64,000 nt of DNA from Misgurnus anguillicaudatus (lineage: Eukaryota > Chordata > Actinopteri > Cypriniformes > Cobitidae). The notes beneath the pieces are model-generated. The model was not told where the DNA came from. It did no database searches and was given only the letters and a program-made list of their open reading frames with translations. Location of the stretch: positions 27,889,501 to 27,953,500 of the forward strand of contig NC_073348.2 in assembly GCF_027580225.2 (NCBI RefSeq). The letters are read 5' to 3'. Shown here piece by piece: positions 1-12,162 of the stretch. Positions within the stretch are counted from its first letter, which is position 1, and every line of letters starts with the position of its first letter. The position numbers and the translations under genes were made by a program.

Positions 1-70
1 TGCCATTAATCGTCATCATAAATTCCTGTCTGTTTACCTTTTCCCTCATTTTGCTGCCATGTTTAAACAG

Positions 71-1911
71 AGCTGCAGTTAAAGCCAAAACATCATCCTC
101 ACAAGCTGTGCCGTCAGTGGCAGGACCTGCTGTACCGCTTTACAGAGGCACCCGCAGAAGACATTGCTCAAGGTTCTTGTGTGATTTGTTTGGTTTGCAC
201 ACATCATGACACCTGAACGTTTACGTGTCTAATAACAACCAATCTCTGTGCCTTGCAGATGAGCCAAGTCTTCTGTACAAAAGAAATGTTTTTTATCCAA
301 AGTCTAAAGAACTTCAGGTACAGAACGTCTTGAAGCATTTGTCCTGTGTAAACGCATGGTATTACCCAGCAAGCTCATGTTGATTTGTTATATTAATACC
401 TTTACTTCTCAGATTGAAGATGAAGGAATATTAAAGCTGCTTTATGACGAGGCCAAGATGAATATCTTAGAGGGTCGATACCCATGTGACCCTGAACACT
501 GGCTAACTTTGGGAGCATTATCTTGTGCTATTGAGCTGGGGACAGGGTTGGATGACCAAGCCCTAACAACAGCTATTAGGTACATTTTCAATGACTAACA
601 ATTACTACAATTCTAGTTTACCTCTAGAATAGGAATATTCTGCATAGGAGGTCTATCAAAGTTTAAACAAGTCTCTGAAAAGGAGCTTTGAATTGCTTTA
701 ATTTCCGTTTCTCCCCCTGATGTTATTTTAGAGAAAAGAAGCTGTCCTCCTTTGTGCCGCCCCACGTCGCATTAGGAGGAGGAGGTTTTCTGTCCACATT
801 GAGAGGGAAGGGAGGGCGGAACGCTGAGATGGAGCAAAATCTAATTAAGGAGTATCATTCAGTCTCTTCCAGTTCGGAGCCCGTTGCTCTGCTGCGCCAG
901 TACCTCAGGACCTGCCACGCCCTGCCTTATTATGGGTATGTTGAATTATGGGCAACTTATAAACACAAACCATTCTGATTGACTAAATTGACTGAAACCA
1001 TGCATGTTTCTGTCTTCTGATAGTTGTGCATTCTTCATGGGTGAGATAGACAAGCCAGCCCAGGGCCTGCTTCACAGAGGTGGTCGTAAGGCCGTGCATG
1101 TGGGCATCAGTTTGGAAGGCGTGTATGTTATGGATATGAAAGAGAAGGTCTGTGTGTTTTTGAAACAGATGCTTGGTGGCGTCTCGATGTTTCAGATTTC
1201 AATCTCTCATATCTTTTGGCTCCTATAGCATGTCCTCCTGGGTCTGAAGTTCAACGAGCTTTCCTGGGATCACAGTTACCCTGAAAGAGATGGAGACTCG
1301 CATATACTCTGGCTAGAGTTCGATGGGGAGGAGGATGGCTTGCCTGTAAATAAGTTATTAAAGATTTATTCAAAACAGGTGAGCAGGTGTCTTTTCTTAT
1401 CTTTGTAAAAATTAAACTGTGGAAGTCTCTATGGCCATCATTCGAACAAAGCACTTAAATTTGTCATTCAGTTGATCATTTTAGCACTTTCTTTGTCCGC
1501 TAGTCGCAGCTGATGACCGGTCTGATTGAGTTCTGTGTGGAGTTACGTGCTGAGTCAGGAGCCACAGGGACTGACGGCGTGGTCACACCCTCCCAAGCAC
1601 CTTCGGGTCAGGTGGACACCAACGAGACAACCACAGAACGAAGACGGGGGAAACTGCGCAGGCAGAGCAGCGTGGTCTGCAGCCGAGTCCATTCTCTCAA
1701 CACCATCAGCTATGTTGATGATGGTAAAAGAGAACGTGAAATCGCATTAAATTCTTCATTCATATATTATTTTTTAATGGTACTCAACCTCTTTTTAGGT
1801 AAAGAGATCAAGCGTCTGAAACCGAAGAGAGCTTCTTCCTTCTTCACGCGACAGGCACAGCCTCCCACTTACTCTGCCGTTCAGGTGACTGAAAGTTTGG
1901 AGCAAGGGTGA
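71..1911 (+). CDS. frmd8: FERM domain-containing protein 8 (frmd8), 3' part of gene
   Basis: FRMD8 (iTAP) binds the cytoplasmic tail of iRhom pseudoproteases and stabilises the iRhom-ADAM17 sheddase complex at the cell surface. Eight coding exons are readable: 71-172, 259-317, 413-579, 732-935, 1024-1147, 1229-1378, 1504-1723 and 1799-1911 (TGA). All have GT-AG borders and compatible phases, giving 378 residues. The 5' exons lie left of the window, so the start is missing. Recognition rests on FERM-lobe segments such as [49 protein letters not shown] and [13 protein letters not shown], and on a C-terminal KPKRASSFF...SLEQG tail shared with vertebrate FRMD8. The segment between the FERM core and the tail is low-complexity, rich in T, S, R and P. 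Identification is by remembered family similarity, not by a search. Confidence 0.93.
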
Positions 1912-2830
1912 ACCCCAGCATTACCACTGCCCTCTTCTGCCCGGTGACCAAAACTACATCTGTCCTTTGAGATTCTCATAGACACGTTTGTTTACGCTGT
2001 ACGGAACTGATCTGAATGGACGGATCGGACCAAGATCACAGACTGAACACAGACTATTTACAGATGATTTGTGCGTTACGTCACAGTTTTAAGTTTGTGC
2101 TTTTTCTGTTGGCTGTACAAAAGAATGTGAAATTTGCCTCGGTTATAACATGCTAAGACATTTTGGTTGTAAGTGCATTGGCTGTTAAAATGCAATGAAA
2201 TGGGGCATGACAAACTGACTGTAAACCTCTATATAGGTCAGTGTTTTGAATGTAAAATTCAACTATGCAACCATCAAATCAAACTACATCCCAGTGGCTG
2301 TAGAGGACAGCGATCTAGTTTTTTGATATGTGCCACCATCAATACTTCCTAAAGCCTAGATCTTCTGTACTAAAGCAAACAGTCAATGCCTCTAGTATAA
2401 CCAACTTCCGTTATATGCAAACCAAGGCTGCATTTTGGGGCAGAGCATTGTAAAGACAGCATTGAGTGAGATGGGACATTCTGTGCTACACGTCTAATGA
2501 ATGTCTGTATTGTTTTTACCACTCGCCTTGTTGGCATATGCAGGCTTCTGCCGAGCAACAAGATTTTTGTTTCCACTTGATCTGTTTAATAATGACCAAA
2601 GTTAAATTATGATGCATTAAGGTCGAGTGTAGTGTGTTTTAACTATTTGCCGAGAAGTGTATTCATATATAAGTGTATTAGTGTTTACACTAGGCCTATA
2701 TCTTGTTGCTCTGGAGAATCATGCATTTCTTATGGTGTATTTGTGTAATGCACTGCTCAACAGAATCCAGGTTATAAAAAACCTTTTATATGTACCCTAA
2801 CTTGAAATAAATCATCGATAGGTAGGTAGC
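1912..2830 (+). terminator. frmd8 3' UTR and poly(A) signal
   Basis: AT-rich, non-coding sequence follows the frmd8 stop. A canonical AATAAA lies at 2806-2811, giving a 3' UTR of about 0.9 kb. Short reverse-strand open frames here (e.g. 2370-2576) have no family resemblance. Confidence 0.7.
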
Positions 2831-2969
2831 TGGTGATTTCAGTCAATGATACTGTATGTTAAGTTAAATTTTATTTAGTGATGTGTGCAAGCAACTTAAT
2901 AAGCATTGTGTACTGTATTTCCAGGCTCTCAGAGCTTAAATGTACCTAATGTGCATTTAATTTAAACAC

Positions 2970-3222
2970 AGGGCTCAATATTAAAGCTTGTACGAAATAT
3001 CTTAAGGTTTTACCTCATGTGCTGTTAGTGTCAATTTGGAACTCTTCAATACTTAAACTTGTTTTTTATATTTCAATTGTTGAGCATTCAAATCCATGAC
3101 TAATGATATCAAAAGCATATACGAATGTTTGTTCAATGTATGCTATGTTATGGTAAAGATAATCTCCAGCTGTGCAGATAAGTCAACAAGTACACAACCT
3201 GAAAAGCTTAATATCAAGCCCT
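2970..3222. mobile_element. hAT-like MITE
   Basis: The ends form terminal inverted repeats: CAGGGCTCAATATTAAAGC on the left against the reverse complement of a right end containing GCTTAATATCAAGCCCTA. No coding capacity. The rest of the frmd8-vps51 gap (2831-4388) is AT-rich and shows no further gene. Confidence 0.6.
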
Positions 3223-4388
3223 AAATATGTCCTTTTTCACCAAAACACATCTGTATTTATCTATGCATGACATTTACTGGCTTAAATTGGTTTTGTGATA
3301 TATGCATGTTCTGTAAACCTTTCTTTGCCTGCTTTTGCACATGAGATGTGATCACATTTATTAGTGTGTAAAATTACCTGAAGATTCACAATTACAAGCA
3401 AAACTGTGAAGTGAAGACAGCAACCAGTGGTTTGGAAAACAAACCAAAAGAGTTGCCAAATGGCTTAAAGCCAAAACTACACATCGAAAACAAAAAGTCA
3501 CACAGCTTTTGCAGAACTCTTTTTTGTACTGTCACATTGAAGACGTTAATTCAGCATTGCCTAGTCTTATGAATCACTGTATCATATTTTATTTTCCATT
3601 CTAAAATTAACTAGTCATTTTATTTTTCATCTGAGCACCTGTCAGACGTGCACCTAATAACTAATTGTAGATAGTGATGTATTTCAATACTAATTTAAAG
3701 TGCCTTTTTACATTCACCTTTTGTTACTGTAGTTTGTCATTTTTCTATGTATCTGTCTTTTAGTTTGAAATTGTAACTTTACCACATTTGCTGTTTGTGA
3801 AGTTTTATACACAAATTAGCACTACCAATATTTTGTGACTGTAACATAAACTAAAACCATTTATTGAAACTTTTTATTCATGCTTTGTACTTTAGGCATA
3901 CAGTACTTCACATCAGTAAATTTTCTGTATAATGGATTTTATATCAATGTTTCATTTAAGTAAACTTTTTCCTTCCAATAAGGTTCTTTAATGTGTTTAT
4001 CAAAGAAGGAAAACTAAATATTGTATTAAGCAGATAAACAGGAACAAGCATAAACGTTCTTAAATTGATTGCATTTATTCTAACCTGTGATCTATTGCAT
4101 AATTACAATTTTCATTAGTAATATATTCAATATAATTTTATTATAGATATATAATTGAATATAATCAAAATTATGAAAAAAATTACACATGACCACTAAC
4201 CGAGTTTAGATTTCCTGGACTTTTATTATGAAATGCTGTGCCATTTTGAATCTACGCTGCACAGCAGCTTCATCAACAAACTGAGTTGGCAGGTAGCAAC
4301 CGAGCACTTTGACACAGATGTTTCAGTGACACCTGTATAAATACTCTTTTATTATATTATTAGGGTATAGCTGAACTGTGTCGTGGAA

Positions 4389-7300
4389 ATGAGTTCGGCA
4401 ACAACCCCACCTGATTCGGACCCTACCCGGCGTCGGAGGGTTCACAGTATGCTAAAGGTTTACTACGGCCTGAATGAGGAAGGAAAAGCCACAGAACAAG
4501 CCGACTCTCTGGATCCCTGCGATATCAATGGGCCGCATTTCGACCCTGAGATTTATTTAAATAAGGTAAACATAGTCTGTAACTGATATTACCGTTGTCA
4601 TGTTAAACTGTTAACTCAATTCATGATATGTCAAGTTCACCTTGTTTTGCGTCAACCGCAGATGTCCAGTATGAGTATGTATGGATGGTGACAGTTGCAA
4701 ATATATAATGCATAAATATATAAATGCGTAAATACATTTTGATAAAATTTGCACAATTAATTGCTTTAATTTATTCCTACATTTTAGGCATCAACTTTTA
4801 TTTGTATTATTTCTGTATTTTTATGTTATACTGTTATTGTGGTATACTTTTGTATTTATTGTGGTATATTAACTCAGTGGTTCTCAAACTTTTTCAGCGT
4901 GCGGCACCCCAAAGAAAATGTATGATATAAAACATTGTTAATAAAAAAATTTGAATCAAACAAAACATATTAAATTATAAAATCTAGTGCTTTTGGTTAG
5001 TAGCCTTATTTTCTGAGGTTTAGTTACACAGAATTTATGATAAATTAATATATTTTATAAAACTGTATAAAACTTGGGCCCCCGGCACCATCTCAGGGCC
5101 CCCAGTTTAAGAACCACTGTATTAAAGGCGGGGTGCATGATCTCTGAAAGCCAGTGTTGATATTTGAAATCACCTAAACAAACACGCCCCTACCCCAATA
5201 GAATCCGGATCTTCTTTTGATACCCACACATACGCAACCCAGGCAAAGATGTTATTTAGTAGACATGCCCCTTATTGCTGATTGGCTTCAAGTGTGTTTT
5301 GGTACTCAGCACTTTGGTCCCTTTTCCAAAGCGTTTCTCAGAAATGGTGAACCCCGCCTTTAACTGAGGAAATAAAATTAAATAAAACTGCAGAGTACTA
5401 TAGTACAGTGGTTCTCAAACTGGAGGCCGCGAGATGGTGCCAGGGGGGCCCCAGTTTTATGACATTTAATAAAATAAATTAATTTATCATGAATTCTGTG
5501 CAATTAAACCTAAAAAAATAAGACTACTAACCAACAGCACTACTTCGTATCATTTAATGTTTTTTTAAATCAAAAGTTGAGTTTTAAAACAGTTTCTTGT
5601 CATAAATTTTCTTTGGGGGGGGGCGCGAAGGAATGCACCATACAAAAGGGGGGCCGCCGCACGCTGAAAAAGTTTGAGAACCACTGCTATAGTATACATT
5701 AACAAAGTGTATTACTATATACTACAGTATACTACAATATACAGCTTATTATAGTAAATTCTACATATAAAATTCTTGGTATTACAACAAAATAAATACT
5801 ATTCTGAAATATACCACTGTATTGTTCATGTAGGGTTTTTACATTAATTGATTTGTTCATTCATTCCTATTTAATTCATCTCTGGTCTTCCAGGATTAAA
5901 TGAAAAATATTATCTTATGCATACACTTTATTGTTAGGGAAAGGCCTCTGGTTCTTGTGTTTGTAATGCACAGTTGATTTGTTTGAATTTTTATATGCCC
6001 TGCAATTTGCTTTAAAAGCAGTGTGTAACAAAGTGTTTTAAAATGTCTTGTTTTAGTTGAGGCAGGAATGTTCTCTCGGTGAGCTGATGGACCATGAGAG
6101 CTGCATGGTGAAACAGATCAGATCTCTGGACAGTGACATGCAAACCCTGGTTTATGAAAACTACAATAAGTTCATCTCTGCCACAGGTTAGTGAACAGTT
6201 TTACGGATAAGCATTGCTTGTCTTCTGGTTGTCTTCGTATTGCTTTTCAGTTTAACATACTAAATAGTTTGCGTTATGTAATATCACTTCTTTGGCATGT
6301 ATAGGCCACAAATGCATCTGATAGGCTGTTGGTTTTTTAACATTTCACAGATACAATTAGGAAAATGAAAAATGATTTCAAGAAGATGGAAGATGAGATG
6401 GACTGTTTGTCGGCCAACATGGCCGCCATCACAGAGTTCAGTGCCTGCATCAGTGGCACGCTGCAGAACCAGCATGCACAGATCACCAAACTGTCAGGTA
6501 TGAATACTTGTATGATTTTTTGTGTACTTGTTATTCATAACTCATTAATCCCGATGCCACACCACAACTTTTTAAAAATATATGAGCTGTACTTTAGTCA
6601 TATTGGCATCAGTTTTTTTTGTGTTTAGTCCCAGCAACATCAAATGATTAACCAAAATTAATTTAAATTTCTTCGTCTGTACAGGTGTTCACACTCTCCT
6701 CCGTAAGCTGCAGTTTTTGTTTGAGCTGCCAGCGAGACTCAATAAGTGTCTGGAGTTGCAGGCCTATGCCCAAGCCGTGAGTTCCCACCGCAAGGCGCGC
6801 TGTGTGCTGCAGCAATACAGTCACATGCCCTCCTTCAGGGGTATCCAAGATGACTGTCACGTCATTATGGAGCAGCTCGCTCAGAAATTGCGACAGAAAT
6901 TCAGGTATGGATGTGATATTTCTTTTGAAGATAGGACAGTGAGAAGCATGAGACATGATTTTAATATAAGACATTTTTGGTGAGGACATCCTACAGGTGA
7001 TTCACACTTGTATCAACAATACTCAATTCACTAATTTCACGCTAACTTTTGTTTACTTACAGGGATGGTGGCTCGAGTGCCAAGGATCTCTCTGAATGTG
7101 TCGAGCTACTTTTGCAGTTAGACGAGCCTGCGGAAGAGCTTTGTGACAAATTCCTTAGCCACGCCCAGTCTAGGTTAGAGGTGGACCTCCAGGGATTGGA
7201 GGCGGAGCTTAAAGACTCACCAATTCCTGATACCGGCTTTGCACTAAAACCAGGTCCCGGATCGAATCCTGTGTCTCCTTCGTCTACAGGCAATCCCTTC

Positions 7301-10300
7301 CTCTCTCCTAATGCCGGAACAGACATTCTGGAGTTCATCGATCGAGGGTGCAATGAGTTTGTTAGTAACGTCTGTTTGGTCATTGCCTCATATCAAGAAT
7401 TGTTCATCAACCGCCCGCAGGAGAGCGAGTTGGCGTCAAAGAATATTCCTGAAATGGCTAATGGCAAGCTACATGTATTTGTTGACACCTTGGCTGCTAG
7501 ATACTTTTCTTTAGTCGAGCGAAGGATACAGGAAGAGAAAGGGGTGGGGGATAACTCTTTATTAGTGAGAGCTCTGGATCGCTTCCATCGCAGATTGCAG
7601 GCCATTTCTAAACTACTTCCAGGGTCAGCAGTGCCCAGCCAAGGAACTGAGATAGTGGTACGGGCAGCAAGGGAGAGGATCAAACAGTACCTGTCTGCCT
7701 TACAAACCTTCTACCATGGTAGTCTTACTGATGTGAGACAGGCTTTGGCTGCCCCACGTTTATCAGTGGGCGGGGCCAGTTCATCAGGAGGTGGAGCTCT
7801 TGGGGGAGGTGCTGCAAGTAAAGATGCCCAGCCTAATCTGTCAGAGCTGCTGAGTTCATTGTCTAACTTCATTCTCAATCAGTTAAAGTCTGTATTGGCT
7901 TCAGTGCACCTCTTCACAGCGAAAGACATCACTTTCTCCAACAAGCCTTATTTCAAGGTAAAGAGTGAACTGAATAAATGTAATATGTGACCCTGCCTGT
8001 AAATTATAGGCTAAAATCTTATATTTCGACATGGTCTAGTTAATTTAGAGATATCAAGGTTATATTTTCACAGAATGTTCTTTACATGATGTATTATTTT
8101 AGGTTTGTGGTCATGTTTTGTCTTTTTCAAGGGTGAGTTTTGTAGCCAGGGTGTCCGTGAGGGTTTGGTTGTGAGCTTTATCAAGTTCATCTGCCAGTCA
8201 TCTCGGCAGTACTGTGAAAGTGCAGGTGACAGAGGCGGATCTACCCCTCCTGCTCTCCTTCTGTTACTTTCTCGTCTCTGTCTGGACTTTGAGACATCTA
8301 CCATCTCCTACATTCTTACGCTTACAGACGAACAGTTTCTTGTACAGGTATCCTATATCCATCATATTCTCATAACAAATTTTAAAGGGATAGTTCACCC
8401 AAAAATAATTTTTTATCCTCATGTTGAATCGTCTATGAATTTCTTTTTTCTGATTAACACAAAAGAAGATATTTTGATAAATGATGGTAAGCACACATCT
8501 GATTGTCACCATTATGGAAGTAAATGTTGTGATAAATGATAAAAATTATATTTTAATACATGATGGTAAGCACACAGTTGAAAGAAATTCATACAGGTTT
8601 AGCAAATGAGGATGAGAAAACAACAGAATTGTCATTTTTGGGTGAACTATCCCTTTAAAGGATCAGTCAATTTTCTTAAAAAAAAATCCAGATAATTTAC
8701 TCACCACATTGTCATCCAAAATGTTGATATCTTTCTTTGTTCAGTCGAGAAGAAGTTATGTTTTTTGAGGAAAACATTCCAGGATTTTTCTAATTTTTAT
8801 GGACTTTAATGGAACCCAACACTTATTAGTTTTAATGCAGTTTAAAATTGCAGTTTCAAAAGACTCTCAAATGAGGCATAAGGGTCTTATCTAGCGAAAC
8901 GATTGTGTTTTTTGGCAAGAAAGGTGAAAAATATGCACTTTAAAACAACTTCTCGTCTTCCTCCGTCCTGTGGCGCGCCAGCGCGACCTCACGTAGTTGG
9001 GTAATGACGTCGAAGGGTCACGTGTTACATATATGAAACGCACATTTGCTGACCATTTTAAACAATAAACTGACATAAAGACATTGTTGTATGTCAAATG
9101 ATACTAATTAATGTCGGAACGCTTCTCTTTCTTCACACTTGTAAACACTGGGGAGAAGTTTCGCATACGTCATTTGTGACCTCTTGACGTGATGACGTAT
9201 TACGTGAGGTCACGCTGGTGCGTCACAGGACCGGAAGGAGACGAGAAGTTAAAAGTGCATTTTTTTTTCTTGCCAAAAATGACAATTGTTTCACAATATA
9301 AGACCTAGATAAGAGTCCTTTGAAACTGCAATTTTAAACTGCATTAAAACTAATAAGTGTTGGGGTCCATTAAAGTCCATTAAATGAGAAAAATCCTGAA
9401 ATGTTTTCCTCAAAAAACATAATTTCTTCTCGACTGAACAAAGAAAGACATCAACATTTTGGATGACATGGTGGTGAGTAAATTATCTGGATTTTTCTTA
9501 AGGAAATGGACTAATCCTTTAAGACAAACCAGTGAACCAGTCTAACAATTTTCATCCCAAACCTGCTTCCCTAAACAGCACCACACTCCTGTTACTCCAG
9601 TTACAGCGCTTTGTGCGGAGGCCAGAGAGGCTGCACAAAAATTACTGAACCACTACGTAAAGGTAACAAAGAAGAAATTTAGCTGTCTGGTTTCATTTTA
9701 AAGTCATTGTTAGGTAGTTATGTTAAGATGACTTTGTTTTGGTCCAGGTTCAAGGACTAATCATCTCTCAGATGCTAAGAAAAAGCGTGGAAACAAGAGA
9801 TTGGGTGAACACCATTGAACCTCGAAACGTCCGAGCTGTAATGAAAAGAGTGGTGGAAGATACCACCTCCATTGATGTACAGGTATTTGAAGTATTTATG
9901 TAAAAATGCTCAGATTTTATCATAAGAACACTCAGATATCAATAGGATTCTGTATAACTGTATCTTCCCTGTACATCTAGCTAAAGTCACCACCTTTGTA
10001 TGAGATTTTGATTAGTCACTAATTGTTTATGCTTTTTGTTTTTTAATAGGTGGGACTGCTTTATGAGGAAGGGGTAAGGAAAGCCCACAGCAGTGACTCC
10101 AGCAAACGTACCTTTTCTGTATACAGCAGCTCAAGACAGCAGATTAGATACGCACCAAGCTACACTCCCAGGTGCAGAATTGCTTTTCTGATTAAAATAA
10201 ATTAATATTGACTTGACATCATTTCATGCTGTTAATAAGGTTAATTCTGCTTCTTTGGAGAAGTCCAATAGAATTCAAGTAGGCTACTTTAAAGGTATTA

Positions 10301-10853
10301 TGTATTATCAGATGTCTATACTGTATACTTTTTGTGGAATCAGTTTAAATATTGTTATATTATGTATAAAAATTATAGATTCAATTATGTGTAATATTTT
10401 TATGTTTATTCCAGTGCTCCAATGGACACAAATTTGCTAAGTAACATTCACAAACTGTTTTCTGAGAGGATCGACATCTTTAGCCCAGTGGAGTTCAACA
10501 AGGTAAAAACGAACAGTCTGAACTAAAAAAATAAACAGATCATGATCAAACTGACTGTTAACTAATGCCAAAACCACCTTCTCTCATCTCAGGTCTCTGT
10601 ACTGACTGGCATCATTAAAATAAGTCTGAAAACATTCCTTGAATGTGTTCGTCTGCGTACATTTGGACGTTACGGACTGCAGCAAATTCAGGTGGATTGT
10701 CACTATCTGCAGATGTACCTGTGGCGATTTGTGTCAGACGAGAACTTGGTTCACTTCCTGTTGGATGAGATTGTGGGTAGTGCCGCCCACCGTTGCCTGG
10801 ACCCCTCCCCAATGGAGCAGAGTGTTATAGAGGTCATCTGTGAGAGGGGGTAG
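4389..10853 (+). CDS. vps51: Vps51, GARP/EARP tethering complex subunit
   Basis: VPS51 (Ang2/FFR) is the shared subunit of GARP (with VPS52, 53, 54; endosome-to-trans-Golgi tethering) and EARP (recycling endosomes). Eleven coding exons: 4389-4565, 6057-6186, 6351-6497, 6685-6904, 7063-7957, 8132-8347, 9579-9662, 9748-9882, 10050-10171, 10415-10502 and 10593-10853. They join in frame to 824 residues (human about 782). The start is the ATG at 4389, giving [11 protein letters not shown]; a GTG two codons upstream is not needed. Diagnostic segments: [19 protein letters not shown] and [18 protein letters not shown] (N-terminal Vps51/Vps67 coiled region), [41 protein letters not shown] and a C-terminal [13 protein letters not shown]. 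The 895-bp exon 5 carries Pro/Ser- and Gly-rich inserts around residues 300 and 480 that explain the extra length. Introns 1 and 6 are enlarged by transposons. Confidence 0.98.
4875..5119. mobile_element. hAT MITE copy 1 (TIR CAGTGGTTCTCAAACT)
   Basis: In vps51 intron 1. Left end CAGTGGTTCTCAAACT, right end AAGAACCACTG. The left target duplication TATTAACT is at 4867-4874. Its right copy is split by the next element: TATTAA sits before that element and CT follows it at 5364-5365. Confidence 0.85.
5126..5359. mobile_element. TTAA-flanked MITE (AGGCGGGGTGCATGAT family), copy 1
   Basis: Starts AGGCGGGGTGC and ends CCCCGCCT, flanked by TTAA at 5122-5125 and 5360-5363. Related copies are at 23689, 30617 and 35041. 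The interior shares a segment encoding CAAACACGCCCCTACCCCAA-like sequence with all copies. Confidence 0.8.
5406..5686. mobile_element. hAT MITE copy 2
   Basis: Same terminal repeat as the element at 4875. Perfect 8-bp target duplication CTATAGTA at 5398-5405 and 5687-5694. The 8-bp duplication and CAG...CTG ends are typical of hAT elements. The remainder of vps51 intron 1 (to 6056) is AT-rich with short TACTATAGTA-type repeats near 5690-5790. Confidence 0.88.
8386..8654. mobile_element. TTAA-flanked MITE (GGGATAGTTCACCC family)
   Basis: In vps51 intron 6. Inverted ends AGGGATAGTTCACCCAAAAA and its near complement, with TTAA at 8382-8385 and 8655-8658. This is a widespread cyprinid family. 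Related copies are at 50906 (3' end decayed) and 51493. Confidence 0.85.
8659..9518. mobile_element. 860-bp foldback element in vps51 intron 6
   Basis: An almost complete palindrome of two arms of about 420 bp. The left arm starts AGGATCAGTCAATTTTCTTA and the right arm ends TAAGGAAATGGACTAATCCT. Flanked by TTAA at 8655-8658 and 9519-9522, sharing the first with the neighbouring MITE. No open frame resembles a transposase. The centre (about 8970-9240) is GC-richer and carries CACGTAGTT, GACGTC and CACGTG-type motifs on both arms. Confidence 0.85.
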
Positions 10854-11470
10854 AGAAACACAAGAAGGATGTGTAAAAACCTTTTCATCAATTGGACGAC
10901 CCCAAATTCAAGTCATTTTGTGAATTTCAACATACATGCATATATTTGGAGTTTTCGTGCACTGTTTCTTGTGCAAGGGTTATAACGCTGAAATTATGGT
11001 CACAAAATGAATGCAACATGTCATTAAAAGTAAATTATGACCCATTTATTTAATCTAATTAACTGTATATCATGTGTTTAAATCATGTATAATGATTTGT
11101 CTATAAACGTAAATGAGTACCCACAAAATACAGTTAAATTCTTTAGTATTTACTATAGTAAGCTGTTGTATATTAGTAATTACTACACTTCGTTAATGTA
11201 TACTACATTATACTGTAGTATTACTTGGAGTGAACTTATTAACTGCTGTATGCTTTAATATTTACTATAGGGAGCTACAATAAACACTATTATTTGCTAC
11301 AGTACAGTTTACTATACTAAATACTAAAGTATACTTCTCGTATGGGTACATTTAAAACATATTTCATTGTTGATTCGTTGTATGTCTGTATTCATTCAAC
11401 ACTGGATGATATGTATTTAATAAACATATTTAATAAACAAATGTGCAACAAATAAATCGCGTCCAGCAGC
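10854..11470 (+). terminator. vps51 3' UTR with clustered poly(A) signals
   Basis: AATAAA occurs at 11419-11424, 11432-11437 and 11451-11456. The stretch 11109-11345 is an imperfect inverted repeat of TAGTATTTACTATAG-type motifs bounded by GTACCCA and TGGGTAC, probably a decayed MITE within the UTR. Confidence 0.7.
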
Positions 11471-11516
11471 GTTTTGGGTCTACTGTTGTCCAATGGATAC
11501 GGTGTGTTGTACTTTA

Positions 11517-11636
11517 CGCAGTCCTGTGCAGGCAGATGACATCAAAGTACCGCGAGAGCGATCGTAACGTACATCTTTATTATCGCTCTCGCAATACTTT
11601 AAAGTCATAACCTGATTTGTCTGCACAGCGCCGCAT
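11517..11636. mobile_element. Foldback element with CGCGAGAGCGAT arms, copy 1
   Basis: Arms of about 45 bp: left contains ATGACATCAAAGTACCGCGA followed by GAGCGAT, right is its inverted counterpart ending CTTTAAAGTCAT. It lies directly upstream of the tm7sf2 promoter. A better preserved copy is in the dmac1 intron near 20783-20910. Confidence 0.7.
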
Positions 11637-11689
11637 GAAGTCATGAACGTAGCTGTTGTAAAATGAAGCCAGATCAAATTCTCTCGTCC

Positions 11690-11891
11690 ATTGGTTAGAA
11701 AAACATTTGGGGCGGGCTCTTCTGCTTTTATCCAAATATGATTGGTTCTCAGGCTGCCTCTCCACGCTCTTATGATGAGAGTGGTGAACGCTGATTGGAC
11801 GGATACAGTGAAGGCAAACAGCGTGTTTTAAGCGTCACTCACCTCAGCAGTGATCACAAACGAGCGGTCTCTACTCAATAACAGTAACCTG
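11690..11891 (+). promoter_or_regulatory. tm7sf2 promoter and non-coding exon 1 with NF-Y, Sp1 and SRE-like motifs
   Basis: Three inverted CCAAT boxes (ATTGG at 11690, 11741 and 11794) and one GC box (GGGGCGGG at 11709-11716) precede an SRE-like CTCACCTCAG at 11838-11847, 8 of 10 against CTCACCCCAC. A splice donor CTG|GTAAGAA follows exon 1 at 11891, and the acceptor is at 12157, just before the ATG. NF-Y next to an SRE is the usual arrangement in SREBP-2-driven sterol genes. Binding is inferred. Confidence 0.55.
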
Positions 11892-12029
11892 GTAAGAAAG
11901 AAAGGTAAGGCAAACACACACTGTGTACAAAATACATATATAATTAAATTATGACGTATTACTTTAATTCGTTACAACGTATTACAATGTGCTGTAACTT
12001 CAATTAAAAATGTTGCATTGAATTTCAGT

Positions 12030-12110
12030 AGTGCATTGCTTTAGTGTCGCAAAGGTCATGGGTTCGACTCTCATATCTTGAATGCACTGTAAGTCAATTG
12101 TGGACAAAAG
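12030..12110 (+). repeat. tRNA-derived SINE fragment
   Basis: In the tm7sf2 5' UTR intron. Contains a B-box-like GGGTTCGACTC and the tail TTGAATGCACTGTAAGTCA seen in the other SINE copies of this window. Confidence 0.6.
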
Positions 12111-12162
12111 TGTATTGCGTAAATTTATTTATCACAGATAAAAATCTTTGCCCTCAGACACA

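Noticed and set aside
2816..4388. NEAT1/MALAT1-type lncRNA next to frmd8
   Set aside because: In mammals these lie downstream of FRMD8, so I looked. The gap is only 1.6 kb before vps51 and shows no U-rich/A-rich triple-helix end or tRNA-like module.
7057..7683. Minus-strand ORFs opposite vps51 exon 5
   Set aside because: Shadows of a well-supported coding exon.
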